Positions 17,218 to 27,310 of a stretch of 64,000 bases of DNA are shown one piece after another. The first letter of the stretch is position 1, and each line of letters starts with the position of its first letter. The stretch is from Pedobacter gandavensis (GTDB lineage Bacteria; Bacteroidota; Bacteroidia; Sphingobacteriales; Sphingobacteriaceae). Position numbers and translations under genes: made by a program. Location: positions 992,001 to 1,056,000 of the forward strand of contig NZ_WNXC01000001.1 of assembly GCF_014172405.1 (NCBI RefSeq), in the 5' to 3' direction. The notes beneath the pieces were generated by a model. It was not told the origin of the DNA and did no database searches. It saw only the letters and a program-made list of their open reading frames with translations.

Positions 17218-20200
17218 CTAGCCCTCTTGATGTTTTATCAAATTGAACTCTTTACTAAAGGAATTCCGATATTTTTTAATATACTCCGAAGGATTCATAC
17301 CATATAATTTCTTGAATTGAGTCCTAAAAAACTTAATATCATAAATCCCAACTTTAAAGGCAGCTTCATTAATATTGGTATTGGTGCTGAGCATCAATAA
17401 TGCAGCTTTGCGCAACCGGATAGACCTTATAAACGCGTTTAATGACAGGCCGGAAATTGACTTTACTTTTTTATACAGGATAGAATAACTTAAATTACAG
17501 GAACTGGCCAACGATTGGCCATTAAAATCTTCATTGCTTAAGTTCTCCTCTACAATCTTTATGCATTTCTCCAGAAAATCCTTATAAGCTGCAGATATTT
17601 TCTGGTTATTGTTACGGAGTGTAATGTTGTCTTTAAAATATTGATGTAAAGTATCTCTGTTGTCCAGAACCGCATTTATCTTAGCCAATAACAGGTCTTT
17701 ATCAAAGGGCTTAATGATATAATCATCTGCCCCACTTTCAATCCCTTTCAATTTACTCTCCGAAGAACTTAGACCACTTAAGAGAATTACAGGAATATGG
17801 TTCAGCATAGGATCACTTTTTATCTTCTTACAAAGCTCAACTCCATTTCCCCGCTCCATCAACACATCACTTATAATAATATCAGGCAAGTGTTTCTGCG
17901 CCAACTCGAACCCATAATTACCATCAGAAGCTTCATAAACAACAAAGTCTTTGATGAAAATTTTCTTCAAATACTGTCTAAGTTCCACATGGTCGTCTAC
18001 GATAAGCAGGGATTTCTTTTCCGTGATTTCCAAGATATTAATCCTGGGAACCTGAATGATTTCTTCCTCTGGGATTTGTTCTACTCTACTCATCAACTTC
18101 TCTTGTTGTGCCGCCAATCTGATCTCTGGATCAAACCAGGGTCCTTTATTCAATTTGATATGAAAAGAAGTCCCAATACCCGGCTTGCTGGAATAACCTA
18201 ATTTTCCCTTATGACTATCGATAAACTGTTTTGCGAGATATAAACCAATGCCAAAACCGATTTCAGGATGTTTTGAGGTATCCTTTCCCTGATAATATTT
18301 TTCAAATAGTTTATCCTTAACATCCTTATCAATCCCACAACCGCTGTCATTAATGAAAATGTCAATATCCGATTCATTCTCCTCCAGCCTAAACAAAATC
18401 TGACCATTTTGAGGCGTAAACTTAAAGGCATTTGAAAGGAGATTGAAAAAGATGATTTCCAGCTTCTCCTCATCACCAAAAATTTTCAGATCATGATTGG
18501 CACATTCAAATTCATACTTAATATTTTTGCTGAGCGCAATCTTAACATAGCTGTCAAAGATATCCTTACACAATTGGTATAAATTTAATTCACGAACCTG
18601 AAGCTTTGCTGTATCATGGTCAGCTGTTCTGAAAAGCATCAACTGGTCTACCAAAGTCAACAGTCGACTGGCATTCCGATAGATGATACTGAGTTCCTGC
18701 TTTAAAGTATCTTCCGTTTTTTCAATAAGCTCTTTCACAGGATTAACAATCAGCGTCAGCGGAGTTCTCAGTTCATGGGTAATATTCGTAAAAAAGGACA
18801 GCTTTTTTTCATTGAGCTCCTTTTCCTTTTCTGTCTCCATTTGAGCCAGACGCACTTTAAATGCCAAACCAATCTGTTGTCGCTTATAACGAACGTACAA
18901 ATAAATCAGCATAAAAATAGTTAAAGTATAGAGCCCATAAGCCCACCAGGTACGCTGCCAAGGGGCTAACACAACGATATTGACTAACTTTTCATCACCC
19001 CATTCACCTTCACTATTGCTTGCTTTTAGGTGTAACGTATACGTTCCTTCTTTTAATCGGCTATAATTTGCAGTTCTTATTTTGCCGGCATAAATCCAGT
19101 CGTTGTCCCATCCTTCAAGAAAATAAGCATAATTAATTTTATCTGGTTTGGAGTATTCAAGTGTGATATACTCGAACGATAAGGATGCTTTATGATAAGG
19201 AACAACTAACTTTTCAACTACCCCATCCTTGCTTTTTTGAATAAAACCGAGGTTTACCTGATCATTTGAAGGCGCATTATCAATCTTTACGGCAGTAAGC
19301 AAAATCTGCTGTTTCCCCTTAGAGAAACTCACTTTCTCTGGTGAGAACAAATTAAACCCTTTGATCCCCCCAAACATAAGTTCACCTGTTTTTAATTTAG
19401 CAGCAGCGAGATAACTGAACTGGTTACTTTGTAGCCCATCAGAAGCAAAGAAATTCTGAAACTTTTTATTGGCCGGACTGAATTTCGAAAGGCCATAAAA
19501 GGTGCTCAACCAAAGTGCACCGTCATTATCGCGCAAAATATTCAACACCGAATTATTTGGTAATCCCTCGCTTTCCGTATATCGGGTAAGACGATGGTTC
19601 CTGGTATTCAGTAAAAGTAATCCTCCTCCCTCCGTTCCCAGCCAAAGGCCATCTCCTTTATCTTCAAGGATAGATCTCAGCCGATAACCGATATTGTAAA
19701 CGAGGTGTCTTTTGGATTTTCGGTCAATACGGATTAATTTATTATCTGTACCAGCCCATAAATTACCCTTGCTATCCTCCACAAAGCAAAGGATGTTCCC
19801 GATGGTAGCATCAAACAATTCAAAGCGTTTAAGCCTCGTATTAAACCGGTATAATCCTCCGTTGTCAAATGTACTTGCCCATAAGGTTTGTGCTGCGTCC
19901 TCATACAATTTCCAAACATTTTTAAATTCTAAGCCATTAGCAGGATTTATACAGCTAAAGTGCTCAAAATAACCTGTTGATTTATTGAAGCGATTGATCC
20001 CGCCGCCCCAGGTGGCCAACCAGATGTTGTGCTGATGGTCATTCAAAATGGTCGTAATGTTATTACTACTTAACCCATTTCCAGCCTCTTTTTTATAGTT
20101 TACATAAACGTTCTTTGTTCGGTTCCAACGATTCACACCATTCCCATCTGTCCCTATCCAAATGTTATCTGAAGCATCCTGGGCAAAGGAAGAGATAAAA

Positions 20201-21261
20201 TAGTTATGGTAATTATTTCTTTGAAAGGGATCAGGTGTCAGCGTTTTAAAGCGGTATCGCTGATCATCGATGATATTTATACCACCCCGCAAAGTGGCCA
20301 CCCAAACCCGACCTTCTGCATCTTTTAGCATTCCTTTGATCGCGGTGCTTGTAAAAATCTCTTCTCCATTAACCGTTAGCGGGTGCGTCATCTTTTCATC
20401 CTTGATGCTCATCAAAAAAACACCTCCACCATCTGTAGTGATGCATAAAGTATCCGGCTGATCGAAATACAAACTGGTTACTGCCCGGGATATGGGTTTA
20501 AAGGAGTATTTCCCATTAGCTATCATGTATTTATAGATCCCTGAACTGGAGCCCAGCCATAGATTCCCCGAACGATCGACCTTAATGCAGGAAGCATATT
20601 TTAAAGTTTTATCGACCAGAGCAACACTAGACGTATTTCGATCATACTTGCACAAACCGATGCCATCAATAAAGAGCCATACCTGATTTTTCTTGTCAAT
20701 TTCTATGGCAGTCACCTGATAGGAAGTTCGGGGAGCGAAAGAAGTTAAAAGCGGTATCTGGGTCGTCTTACCGCTTTCCTTGCTATAGCGTAACAGACCA
20801 TCTTTAGCCGTCCCGATCAGCATATCATGATTGAAGTCTTTTTTTAAAAAAGTGGTATTGTCCACCCTTTGCTTTCCCGGTTTTGAAGCAGAGTTAAAAT
20901 AAAGGGTGCTAAATTTTTCCTGAGCAGGATTATAGATGGACACGCCTCCCATAGTACCAATCCAAAGATTGGCAGCTTCATCTTCCGCAATACATTGAAC
21001 CCTATTGTTGAGGAGCGAATTTCTATCATTCAGCTGCTTTCTGAAAATGCTAAAACCATAACCATCATAACGGTTTAACCCATCAAAAGTACCAATCCAC
21101 ATGAATCCATTCTTGCTCTGAAAAATACAATTCACCTCATTGTTGGAAAGACCATGTTCAATCCCCAGATAAAACACCGACGAAAAGTCAATTGCATACA
21201 AAGGTAAGCTAATCCATATCAATGAAACGGTAATGGCAAGACTTCTAAGTTGAGGAAACAT
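17218..21261 (-). CDS. Hybrid two-component system (HTCS) regulator of the adjacent polysaccharide locus
   Basis: A protein of 1347 residues with the full HTCS layout. After a signal peptide come about 14 Reg_prop propeller repeats (residues 25-640, of the type 'GFMWIGTFDGLNRYDG'), a Y_Y_Y domain (about 660-755) and one membrane helix (about 767-790). Then follow a HisKA domain with H829 in NITHELRTP, a HATPase (NLLSNAFKFTP, GFGIGLYLAKQF), a receiver with D1132 in ISDVLME, and a C-terminal AraC-type helix-turn-helix (about 1250-1340). HTCS proteins bind an oligosaccharide in the periplasm and activate the neighbouring SusC/SusD operon; here that operon is divergent, starting 164 bp away. Confidence 0.95.
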   Translation of the reverse strand: MFPQLRSLAITVSLIWISLPLYAIDFSSVFYLGIEHGLSNNEVNCIFQSKNGFMWIGTFDGLNRYDGYGFSIFRKQLNDRNSLLNNRVQCIAEDEAANLWIGTMGGVSIYNPAQEKFSTLYFNSASKPGKQRVDNTTFLKKDFNHDMLIGTAKDGLLRYSKESGKTTQIPLLTSFAPRTSYQVTAIEIDKKNQVWLFIDGIGLCKYDRNTSSVALVDKTLKYASCIKVDRSGNLWLGSSSGIYKYMIANGKYSFKPISRAVTSLYFDQPDTLCITTDGGGVFLMSIKDEKMTHPLTVNGEEIFTSTAIKGMLKDAEGRVWVATLRGGINIIDDQRYRFKTLTPDPFQRNNYHNYFISSFAQDASDNIWIGTDGNGVNRWNRTKNVYVNYKKEAGNGLSSNNITTILNDHQHNIWLATWGGGINRFNKSTGYFEHFSCINPANGLEFKNVWKLYEDAAQTLWASTFDNGGLYRFNTRLKRFELFDATIGNILCFVEDSKGNLWAGTDNKLIRIDRKSKRHLVYNIGYRLRSILEDKGDGLWLGTEGGGLLLLNTRNHRLTRYTESEGLPNNSVLNILRDNDGALWLSTFYGLSKFSPANKKFQNFFASDGLQSNQFSYLAAAKLKTGELMFGGIKGFNLFSPEKVSFSKGKQQILLTAVKIDNAPSNDQVNLGFIQKSKDGVVEKLVVPYHKASLSFEYITLEYSKPDKINYAYFLEGWDNDWIYAGKIRTANYSRLKEGTYTLHLKASNSEGEWGDEKLVNIVVLAPWQRTWWAYGLYTLTIFMLIYLYVRYKRQQIGLAFKVRLAQMETEKEKELNEKKLSFFTNITHELRTPLTLIVNPVKELIEKTEDTLKQELSIIYRNASRLLTLVDQLMLFRTADHDTAKLQVRELNLYQLCKDIFDSYVKIALSKNIKYEFECANHDLKIFGDEEKLEIIFFNLLSNAFKFTPQNGQILFRLEENESDIDIFINDSGCGIDKDVKDKLFEKYYQGKDTSKHPEIGFGIGLYLAKQFIDSHKGKLGYSSKPGIGTSFHIKLNKGPWFDPEIRLAAQQEKLMSRVEQIPEEEIIQVPRINILEITEKKSLLIVDDHVELRQYLKKIFIKDFVVYEASDGNYGFELAQKHLPDIIISDVLMERGNGVELCKKIKSDPMLNHIPVILLSGLSSSESKLKGIESGADDYIIKPFDKDLLLAKINAVLDNRDTLHQYFKDNITLRNNNQKISAAYKDFLEKCIKIVEENLSNEDFNGQSLASSCNLSYSILYKKVKSISGLSLNAFIRSIRLRKAALLMLSTNTNINEAAFKVGIYDIKFFRTQFKKLYGMNPSEYIKKYRNSFSKEFNLIKHQEG

Positions 21262-21332
21262 GAATTTGGTTAGTGTTGAGATCTAGGGCTGAATGTAGAC
21301 ATTATTTGCCTTTTTAACATGAAGTAGTCGGT

Positions 21333-21365
21333 ATTTACCCCCCTTTTTTAACCATTTCACCCCCT
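21333..21365 (+). promoter_or_regulatory. Paired C-rich boxes, candidate HTCS activator site
   Basis: Two similar 12-mers, ATTTACCCCCCT (21333-21344) and ATTTCACCCCCT (21354-21365), lie in direct orientation with starts 21 bp apart, two helical turns. They are in the 164-bp gap between the HTCS gene and susC. A possible -7-like TATCTTAG follows at 21387-21394, which would put the second box over the -33 region, as expected for an activator of a promoter lacking a -33. The assignment to the HTCS is an inference from position. Confidence 0.5.
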
Positions 21366-21425
21366 ATTCAGGCTGCTATTCCTATATATCTTAGCCATTC
21401 AATCAAAACCAAATATCCATCAATT

Positions 21426-24400
21426 ATGACCAATCGATTACTTCATTTCCCTTTTTTTAAACATCCACTGGCACTCCGAATGCTGCTGCTCGTACTCCTA
21501 GTTTTTTCCGGATTCATCACATTTGCACAACAAATGGTAACCGGGAAAGTGACTGAGGAAGGTACTCCCTTACCTGGAGTTATTGTAAGAATAAAAGGAG
21601 GATCATTAACAACTCAAACAGATAAGGAGGGTAAATTCTCCATAAATACCCCACCAGATGCCACACTGACATTCAACTATGTTGGGCTTAAACAAAAAGA
21701 AATATTAGTAAATAACCAAAAATTTCTAAATGTATCCTTAGAATCAGATGTTAAAACCCTGGAGGCAGTTGCTGTAATTGGTTATGGCACACAAAAACGT
21801 AAAGACCTCACCGGATCTGTTTCCACACTAAAGGCGGATACTTATAAAGATCAACCCGTGCTCAATGCTTCAACAGCATTACAGGGACGAGTAGCCGGAG
21901 TTTCCGTAACCCAAAGTTCTGGTGCACCCGGCGGACAAGCTAAAATCAGGATTAGAGGAGCCAATTCTGTGAGTGGTAGCAATGAACCTTTATACATTGT
22001 AGACGGATTAGCATTGGGCAGTATAGGAATTCAGGACATCAATGTGAACGACATTGAATCTATGGATGTATTAAAAGATGCATCTGCTACTGCCGTTTAT
22101 GGTTCCAGAGGCGCAAACGGTGTAATTATCATCACGACTAAAACTGGAAAATCAGGAGCGGCAAAAGTGACGTATAACAGCTTTGTTAGCTTCAACAGTC
22201 CAATGAAAAGATACAAATTAATGGACGCGGTAACCTATGCAAACATGGCGAATCTATCTGCTGGTGCTACGGTAATCCCCAATCCAGAATCCTATGCAGG
22301 TAAAACGACCGACTGGCAGGACTTGCTTTTTAAAAATGCAACCACACAAAATCACCAGCTTTCGGTGAATGGCGGATCAGAAAATGTAAAATATTATGTT
22401 TCCGGTTTCTATACCGATCAGGACGGCCTACTGGTAAACACCAACCAAAAGAAGTTTGGATTGCGCTCAAATCTAGATGTGAAAATAACCAAGAAGCTAT
22501 CTTTAGGAGTTAACCTTTTTGCACAAAGAATCAATTCATTGAATAATGGCGTACAAACTTCCAAAGCAAACCCGGTAATGGCATCCATCGCATGGGCACC
22601 AACAGAACCAGTCTATGACAATGAAGCAACCAAACAATACAACCGCAACGGAATATCCCCTATTTGGCCAAACCCTTATATGACCAGTATGGAAAGCGAC
22701 AATAATGTTTTTGCTAATGTTGCCGTACTCAATAGTAACCTGAAGTATAACATTACCGACTGGCTTACCTTTACCTCAAATGTTGGATTAGACCTTAACC
22801 TTTCAAAAGCAGCTTCCCTTTCCAACAATTGGATCTCTCCGGGAAATATGAAATCCGCACAAAGTTCTTCCGAAAATTACAATTTCCAGAACAGTAATGT
22901 GCTGACCTTTCATAAGCTGATCAATGAGCAGCATGATTTAACCGTAACTGCTGTGGAAGAAAGTACAGTAAACACATCAAATAGCTTTAGTGCAAATGGA
23001 TCAGGCTTAAGCACCACTTCTAATGGCTATTATAATTTAGGCCTCAACTCCGCTCAAAGTATCTCATCTGGCTACTCACAGTGGTCCATCTTGTCTTTTA
23101 TGGGTAGAGCTGCTTACAGTTACAATGGCAAATACTTAGCTACCGTAACTGTAAGAAGAGATGGTTCTTCAAAGTTTCAAGGAAAGAATAAATGGAGCAA
23201 TTTCCCTTCAGCAAGCGTAGGCTGGAACCTTAATGAAGAGTCCTTTATCAAAAAGCTAAATGTTTTTTCAGCACTTAAACTTAGAGCAGGTTGGGGTGTA
23301 ACCGGTAACCAATCTATCGCCCCATATAGCACGCTTGGCTTATTGAGCCCGGTAAATTATTCTTATGGAACAACTTCCTCTTTCCAGGGCTATACGCTGG
23401 GTAATCCAAATACACCAGATATCAAATGGGAAACCACAAAACAAACTGATGTAGGTCTGGATATGAGTTTCTTTAACAGACGACTAAACATCACGGCCGA
23501 TTATTACAACAAGAACACGACGGATATGCTGTTGTTTACCCAGATTGAGAATTATCTTGGTGGTGGCCAGCTGTTAAAAAACATTGGAGCAGTCAACAAT
23601 AAAGGTTTTGAATTTTTAATCGATGTCCTTGCACTTAACCATGAAGATTTTAAATGGAACACCAGTTTTAATGCCGCTTTCAACAAGAATAAGGTAGTTA
23701 GCCTCGGTGATCAAACCATGATTAAAAGAGCACATATCGGCGGAGGTTTAATCAATTCAGATATACAGGTCATCCAGGTTGGACAATCACTGGGTGCATT
23801 TTACCTGATTCCATGGGAAGGAGTTTACCAAACGGACCAGAATGGACATAAAGCAGGTGATTATAAATACACTGATGTGAGCGGAAATGGTGTGATCGGA
23901 TATGAGGACATGGTGATCTCAGGAAACGCAACACCAAAAGTACAATGGGGCTTCAACAATAATTTTGAATATAAGACTTTTGAATTCAATGTATTTGTTC
24001 AAGGTGCTTATGGACATAAAGTCTTTAATGCAACCTATGCAGCTGCTGCAATTGCCAGTAGCGATGTCGCTTATCCAACACTTGCCGCAGCAGCCAATTA
24101 TTGGACCCCTCAAAACTCAGGCTCCCTATGGGCAAGTCCAACAAGTAAAGCAAAACAATACATTGAGTCTACACAGTTTCTACAAAACGCTGGTTATGCC
24201 AGAGTTAAGAACATCAGCTTATCCTATAAACTACCTAAAAGCATGCTGAAGTTTGGAAATGCCAAACTCACTGTAAGTGGCCAGAATTTATTTACCATCA
24301 CAAAATACAAGGGATTTGACCCGGAAGCGACTTCAACTGCTTCCAATAGTGATGCAGATGCAGGCATTGATTTGGGAGCCTACCCCTCTCCAAAAACGTT

Positions 24401-24428
24401 CACCCTGATGCTTAATTTAAACTTTTAA
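21426..24428 (+). CDS. susC-like: SusC/RagA-type TonB-linked outer-membrane transporter
   Basis: A protein of 1000 residues. Signal peptide to about residue 35, then a CarboxypepD_reg-like domain (MVTGKVTEEGTPLPGV, about 38-115), a TonB-box-like and plug region (VAVIGYGTQKRKDLTGSVST, later IRIRGANS, PLYIVDGL, VLKDASATAVYGSRGANGVI) and a beta-barrel ending in FTLMLNLNF. The DASATAVYGSRGANGVI stretch is the diagnostic SusC motif. It imports oligosaccharides across the outer membrane with the SusD protein encoded next. Start ATG at 21426; expression is probably driven by the divergent HTCS protein. Confidence 0.97.
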   Translation: MTNRLLHFPFFKHPLALRMLLLVLLVFSGFITFAQQMVTGKVTEEGTPLPGVIVRIKGGSLTTQTDKEGKFSINTPPDATLTFNYVGLKQKEILVNNQKFLNVSLESDVKTLEAVAVIGYGTQKRKDLTGSVSTLKADTYKDQPVLNASTALQGRVAGVSVTQSSGAPGGQAKIRIRGANSVSGSNEPLYIVDGLALGSIGIQDINVNDIESMDVLKDASATAVYGSRGANGVIIITTKTGKSGAAKVTYNSFVSFNSPMKRYKLMDAVTYANMANLSAGATVIPNPESYAGKTTDWQDLLFKNATTQNHQLSVNGGSENVKYYVSGFYTDQDGLLVNTNQKKFGLRSNLDVKITKKLSLGVNLFAQRINSLNNGVQTSKANPVMASIAWAPTEPVYDNEATKQYNRNGISPIWPNPYMTSMESDNNVFANVAVLNSNLKYNITDWLTFTSNVGLDLNLSKAASLSNNWISPGNMKSAQSSSENYNFQNSNVLTFHKLINEQHDLTVTAVEESTVNTSNSFSANGSGLSTTSNGYYNLGLNSAQSISSGYSQWSILSFMGRAAYSYNGKYLATVTVRRDGSSKFQGKNKWSNFPSASVGWNLNEESFIKKLNVFSALKLRAGWGVTGNQSIAPYSTLGLLSPVNYSYGTTSSFQGYTLGNPNTPDIKWETTKQTDVGLDMSFFNRRLNITADYYNKNTTDMLLFTQIENYLGGGQLLKNIGAVNNKGFEFLIDVLALNHEDFKWNTSFNAAFNKNKVVSLGDQTMIKRAHIGGGLINSDIQVIQVGQSLGAFYLIPWEGVYQTDQNGHKAGDYKYTDVSGNGVIGYEDMVISGNATPKVQWGFNNNFEYKTFEFNVFVQGAYGHKVFNATYAAAAIASSDVAYPTLAAAANYWTPQNSGSLWASPTSKAKQYIESTQFLQNAGYARVKNISLSYKLPKSMLKFGNAKLTVSGQNLFTITKYKGFDPEATSTASNSDADAGIDLGAYPSPKTFTLMLNLNF

Positions 24429-24478
24429 CCTTACGCTGTCCATTGAGCTTAATGGCCAACCGATCTAAAACCATTCAA

Positions 24479-25987
24479 ATGAAAAAATACCTTACTCCCC
24501 TCCTAATCACTGCCGTATTTGTCTCCGCTTGTAAAAAGAGCTTCCTCGAAGAAGATCCTAAAGGCAGCATCACTACACAAACCTTTTATAAGAGTGCTGA
24601 GGACTTAAATGCGGCAACCCTTGGCATTTCCTTAACTTATAATTTAGCCTGGAATCAAACCGGTGGTTTAGCCACCACTTTTGGCTCGGATGACATCACC
24701 ACACATGCCGGAGGAAATAAAATCGGCTTTTCTAACTTCGATACCTTTCAAGCCAATTCCTCCAATGACAGGATGTCTATTTGGTGGAACTACTTCTATA
24801 AAACCATTAAATCTTCAAATTCCTTAATTGGAAACTACCAAAAAGCAACAGAAGCTACGGAGCTGGAACGGAATAATTCAGCTGGAGTGGGCTATTTCTA
24901 TCGGGCCATGTCTTATTTCTTTCTGACCAGAACCTGGGGCGCTGTACCAATGCCACTTGAAGCTTCTTTGGAGTCAAAAACAAATGCTACACCACAACAA
25001 ATTTATGAAACCGTAATAGCAGATCTTCAAAAAGCGGAAACGATGCTGCCCGATGCCTGGTCAGGTCCCAGACGACAAAGCAATACGGATATACTTCCAA
25101 CAAGGGGTTCAGCAAAAGCGCTTCTGGCCAATGTGTACCTGACAATGGCTGGATGGCCACTAAAACAAACCGATAAATATGAGCTGGCAGCGATTAAAGC
25201 GAAAGAAGTCATAGATAATAAAAGTACCTGGGGCTATGGCCTGGTTAACAGCTATGCAGATCTTTGGGATAAGGATTCCAGGTTAAATAAAGAAGCTGTA
25301 TTTGCTTGCTATTATAACAAGAATATGCCAAGTATCTGGGATTATGCAGACAACTGGGGGAATGGAAGCCAAATGGGCCCTCCCAATTTTGCTCCCGGTG
25401 AAGAAGGTGGATGGGATGAAGCTTTTGCTGAGATTGCATTTTACAATAAATTTCCTGCAGGTCCACGAAAAGATGCCACTTACCAGACCGTTTATTTCTT
25501 GAATAATGACCCCTTAAAAGCCGTTGATTATACAAAACTTACGCATAAACATCCTTACTTCTTAAAATATAGGGATGATGAATCCTATGATCCGGCTACC
25601 CATAAATTAAACGACTGGTGGGGAAGTGCAACGGTTTACATGATTCGTTATGCAGAAGTGCTACTTACCTATGCAGAAGCAAAAGCAATGTCTTCCTCTG
25701 GACCCGATGCAACGGCTTATCAGGCCATTAATGAGGTAAGAAACAGAGCCGGATTACCTGAGCTAGCTAAAAATTTAACACCAACTGATTTTAGAAATGC
25801 TGTAGTTGCAGAAAGAGGATGGGAATTTGCTGGCCCTGAGCCTGCTGCAAGATGGTTTGATTTAATCCGAACAGAAACCGTAGCAAAAGCGAATGCGGAT
25901 CGTGACCCAGCTGAACTTCCATTAAAAGGTAAACCGAATGATGGTACTCATGAGTTTTACTGGGCGCCAATTCCCATCATCAAATAA
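24479..25987 (+). CDS. susD-like: SusD/RagB-type surface lipoprotein
   Basis: A protein of 502 residues from the ATG at 24479. The open frame begins at a TTG (24443), but only the later ATG gives a normal lipoprotein signal, MKKYLTPLLITAVFVSACKK with C18 as the lipidated residue. SusD features are FLEEDPKG after the lipobox, tetratricopeptide-like helices (VGYFYRAMSYFFLTRTWGAV, and GSAKALLANVYLTMAGW), then YAEVLLTYAEAKAM, NEVRNRAGLP, and the closing ERGWEFAGPEPAARWFDLIR. It captures the glycan at the cell surface and forms the lid of the SusC barrel. Confidence 0.96.
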   Translation: MKKYLTPLLITAVFVSACKKSFLEEDPKGSITTQTFYKSAEDLNAATLGISLTYNLAWNQTGGLATTFGSDDITTHAGGNKIGFSNFDTFQANSSNDRMSIWWNYFYKTIKSSNSLIGNYQKATEATELERNNSAGVGYFYRAMSYFFLTRTWGAVPMPLEASLESKTNATPQQIYETVIADLQKAETMLPDAWSGPRRQSNTDILPTRGSAKALLANVYLTMAGWPLKQTDKYELAAIKAKEVIDNKSTWGYGLVNSYADLWDKDSRLNKEAVFACYYNKNMPSIWDYADNWGNGSQMGPPNFAPGEEGGWDEAFAEIAFYNKFPAGPRKDATYQTVYFLNNDPLKAVDYTKLTHKHPYFLKYRDDESYDPATHKLNDWWGSATVYMIRYAEVLLTYAEAKAMSSSGPDATAYQAINEVRNRAGLPELAKNLTPTDFRNAVVAERGWEFAGPEPAARWFDLIRTETVAKANADRDPAELPLKGKPNDGTHEFYWAPIPIIK

Positions 25988-26018
25988 GGAATAAATAATC
26001 ACCTAAACCAACGAAAAT

Positions 26019-27284
26019 ATGAAAATCATGAACTTACTGATGGGTTGCTCCATCCTCCTGTTTTCTTGTTCAAAAGCCATTCAGTCAAATCCGGAACTGG
26101 CGGCTAATAAAACCACGGCTAAACTTGAAGTAGTCCAGACCGCTGCAACAAGCGCTACCCTGACCTCCAGCTGGGACCTTATTTTCTCGGATGAGTTCAA
26201 CACAACCGGAGGATTCGACACTGCCAAATGGACCTATTGTCCAAGGTGGTCTCCAGCATGGGCGAAATACCTGACAGCCAGCACGGATTATGTGGCTCAA
26301 AATGGAACTGACCTCGTGTTGAAAATGGACAATGCCGTAATTCCTGGAGATCCTGTACCCTACCATTCCGGAGGAATTCAAACTTCTACCAAATTCAATT
26401 TCTTATATGGAAAAGTTGAAGTAAGGGCCAAATTTAAACAAGGACAGGGTTCATGGCCTGCCATCTGGATGATGCCAGAAGTTCCTGTAGCTTATGGCGA
26501 CTGGCCAAATAGTGGAGAAATAGATATCATGGAGCAGGTAAACTATGAAAACTCCGTACACCAAACGATTCACAATGGCACAGTAACCAATGCCTCCGGT
26601 GGAAGTTCTGCAACAAAAGCAACAGCTTACAATACCGCAGATTACAATATCTATGGAATCATTTGGAACCCGGAAGCCATTAAGTTTTATGTGAACAATG
26701 TACTCCAGTATACCTATACCCGAGCAACCAATGCAACATCTTCACAATGGCCATTCGACAAACCTTTTTACCTCATTCTAAACCAGTCTGGCGGAGCAGG
26801 ATGGCCAGGAGCCATTAACAATGCCGACCTCCCTTTTAATATGAATGTGGATTACATCCGGGTATATAAAGAAATCCCTGTCTTGGGAAATCCAGATTTC
26901 GAAGCCGCCGCATTGGCGCCATGGGCTGCCTGGAATCCTGCAGGAAACACAGCTATCGTCACTACAAATGTCAGATCTGGGACAAAAGCGATCAGACAAC
27001 AAGGTGGCGAGACTTCATTAGAGCAGGTCGTTACCGGCCTGAGTCCAAATACAACCTATGTTTTTGGGGGGTATGGGAAAGTAAGCGCAGCTGGTCAAAC
27101 CGCAATGTTTGGTGTTAAAAATTATGGCGGTCCAGCCGTAAATGCAGCCGTCGATGATACCAACTACAAAAATTCAGCAGTTACATTTACCACAGGACCA
27201 AACAATTCTTCCGTTACCGTCTATATGTACAAGCCCATTTCAGGAACCGCTTACGGCGACGATTTTTACCTAAATAAACTATAG
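26019..27284 (+). CDS. GH16 family glycoside hydrolase lipoprotein with C-terminal CBM-like domain
   Basis: A protein of 421 residues. Lipobox LLFSC with C17. The GH16 domain spans about 50-288, starting with WDLIFSDEFN; the catalytic motif is G166-E-I-D-I-M-E172, nucleophile E167 and acid/base E172, in the form with the extra M of the beta-bulge type found in laminarinases and relatives. The segment GDWPNSGEIDIMEQVNYEN and the following HQTIHNG fit GH16_3-like enzymes. A beta-sandwich follows (about 290-421: NPDFEAAALAPWAAW, then VYMYKPISG and GDDFYLNKL), resembling CBM4/9-like modules. Probably a surface endo-acting enzyme that makes the first cuts for the SusCD pair. Beta-1,3-glucan is a usual substrate, but other galactans or glycans are possible. 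Confidence 0.9.
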   Translation: MKIMNLLMGCSILLFSCSKAIQSNPELAANKTTAKLEVVQTAATSATLTSSWDLIFSDEFNTTGGFDTAKWTYCPRWSPAWAKYLTASTDYVAQNGTDLVLKMDNAVIPGDPVPYHSGGIQTSTKFNFLYGKVEVRAKFKQGQGSWPAIWMMPEVPVAYGDWPNSGEIDIMEQVNYENSVHQTIHNGTVTNASGGSSATKATAYNTADYNIYGIIWNPEAIKFYVNNVLQYTYTRATNATSSQWPFDKPFYLILNQSGGAGWPGAINNADLPFNMNVDYIRVYKEIPVLGNPDFEAAALAPWAAWNPAGNTAIVTTNVRSGTKAIRQQGGETSLEQVVTGLSPNTTYVFGGYGKVSAAGQTAMFGVKNYGGPAVNAAVDDTNYKNSAVTFTTGPNNSSVTVYMYKPISGTAYGDDFYLNKL

Positions 27285-27310
27285 TACTTTATATCTAAAC
27301 AACACACACA

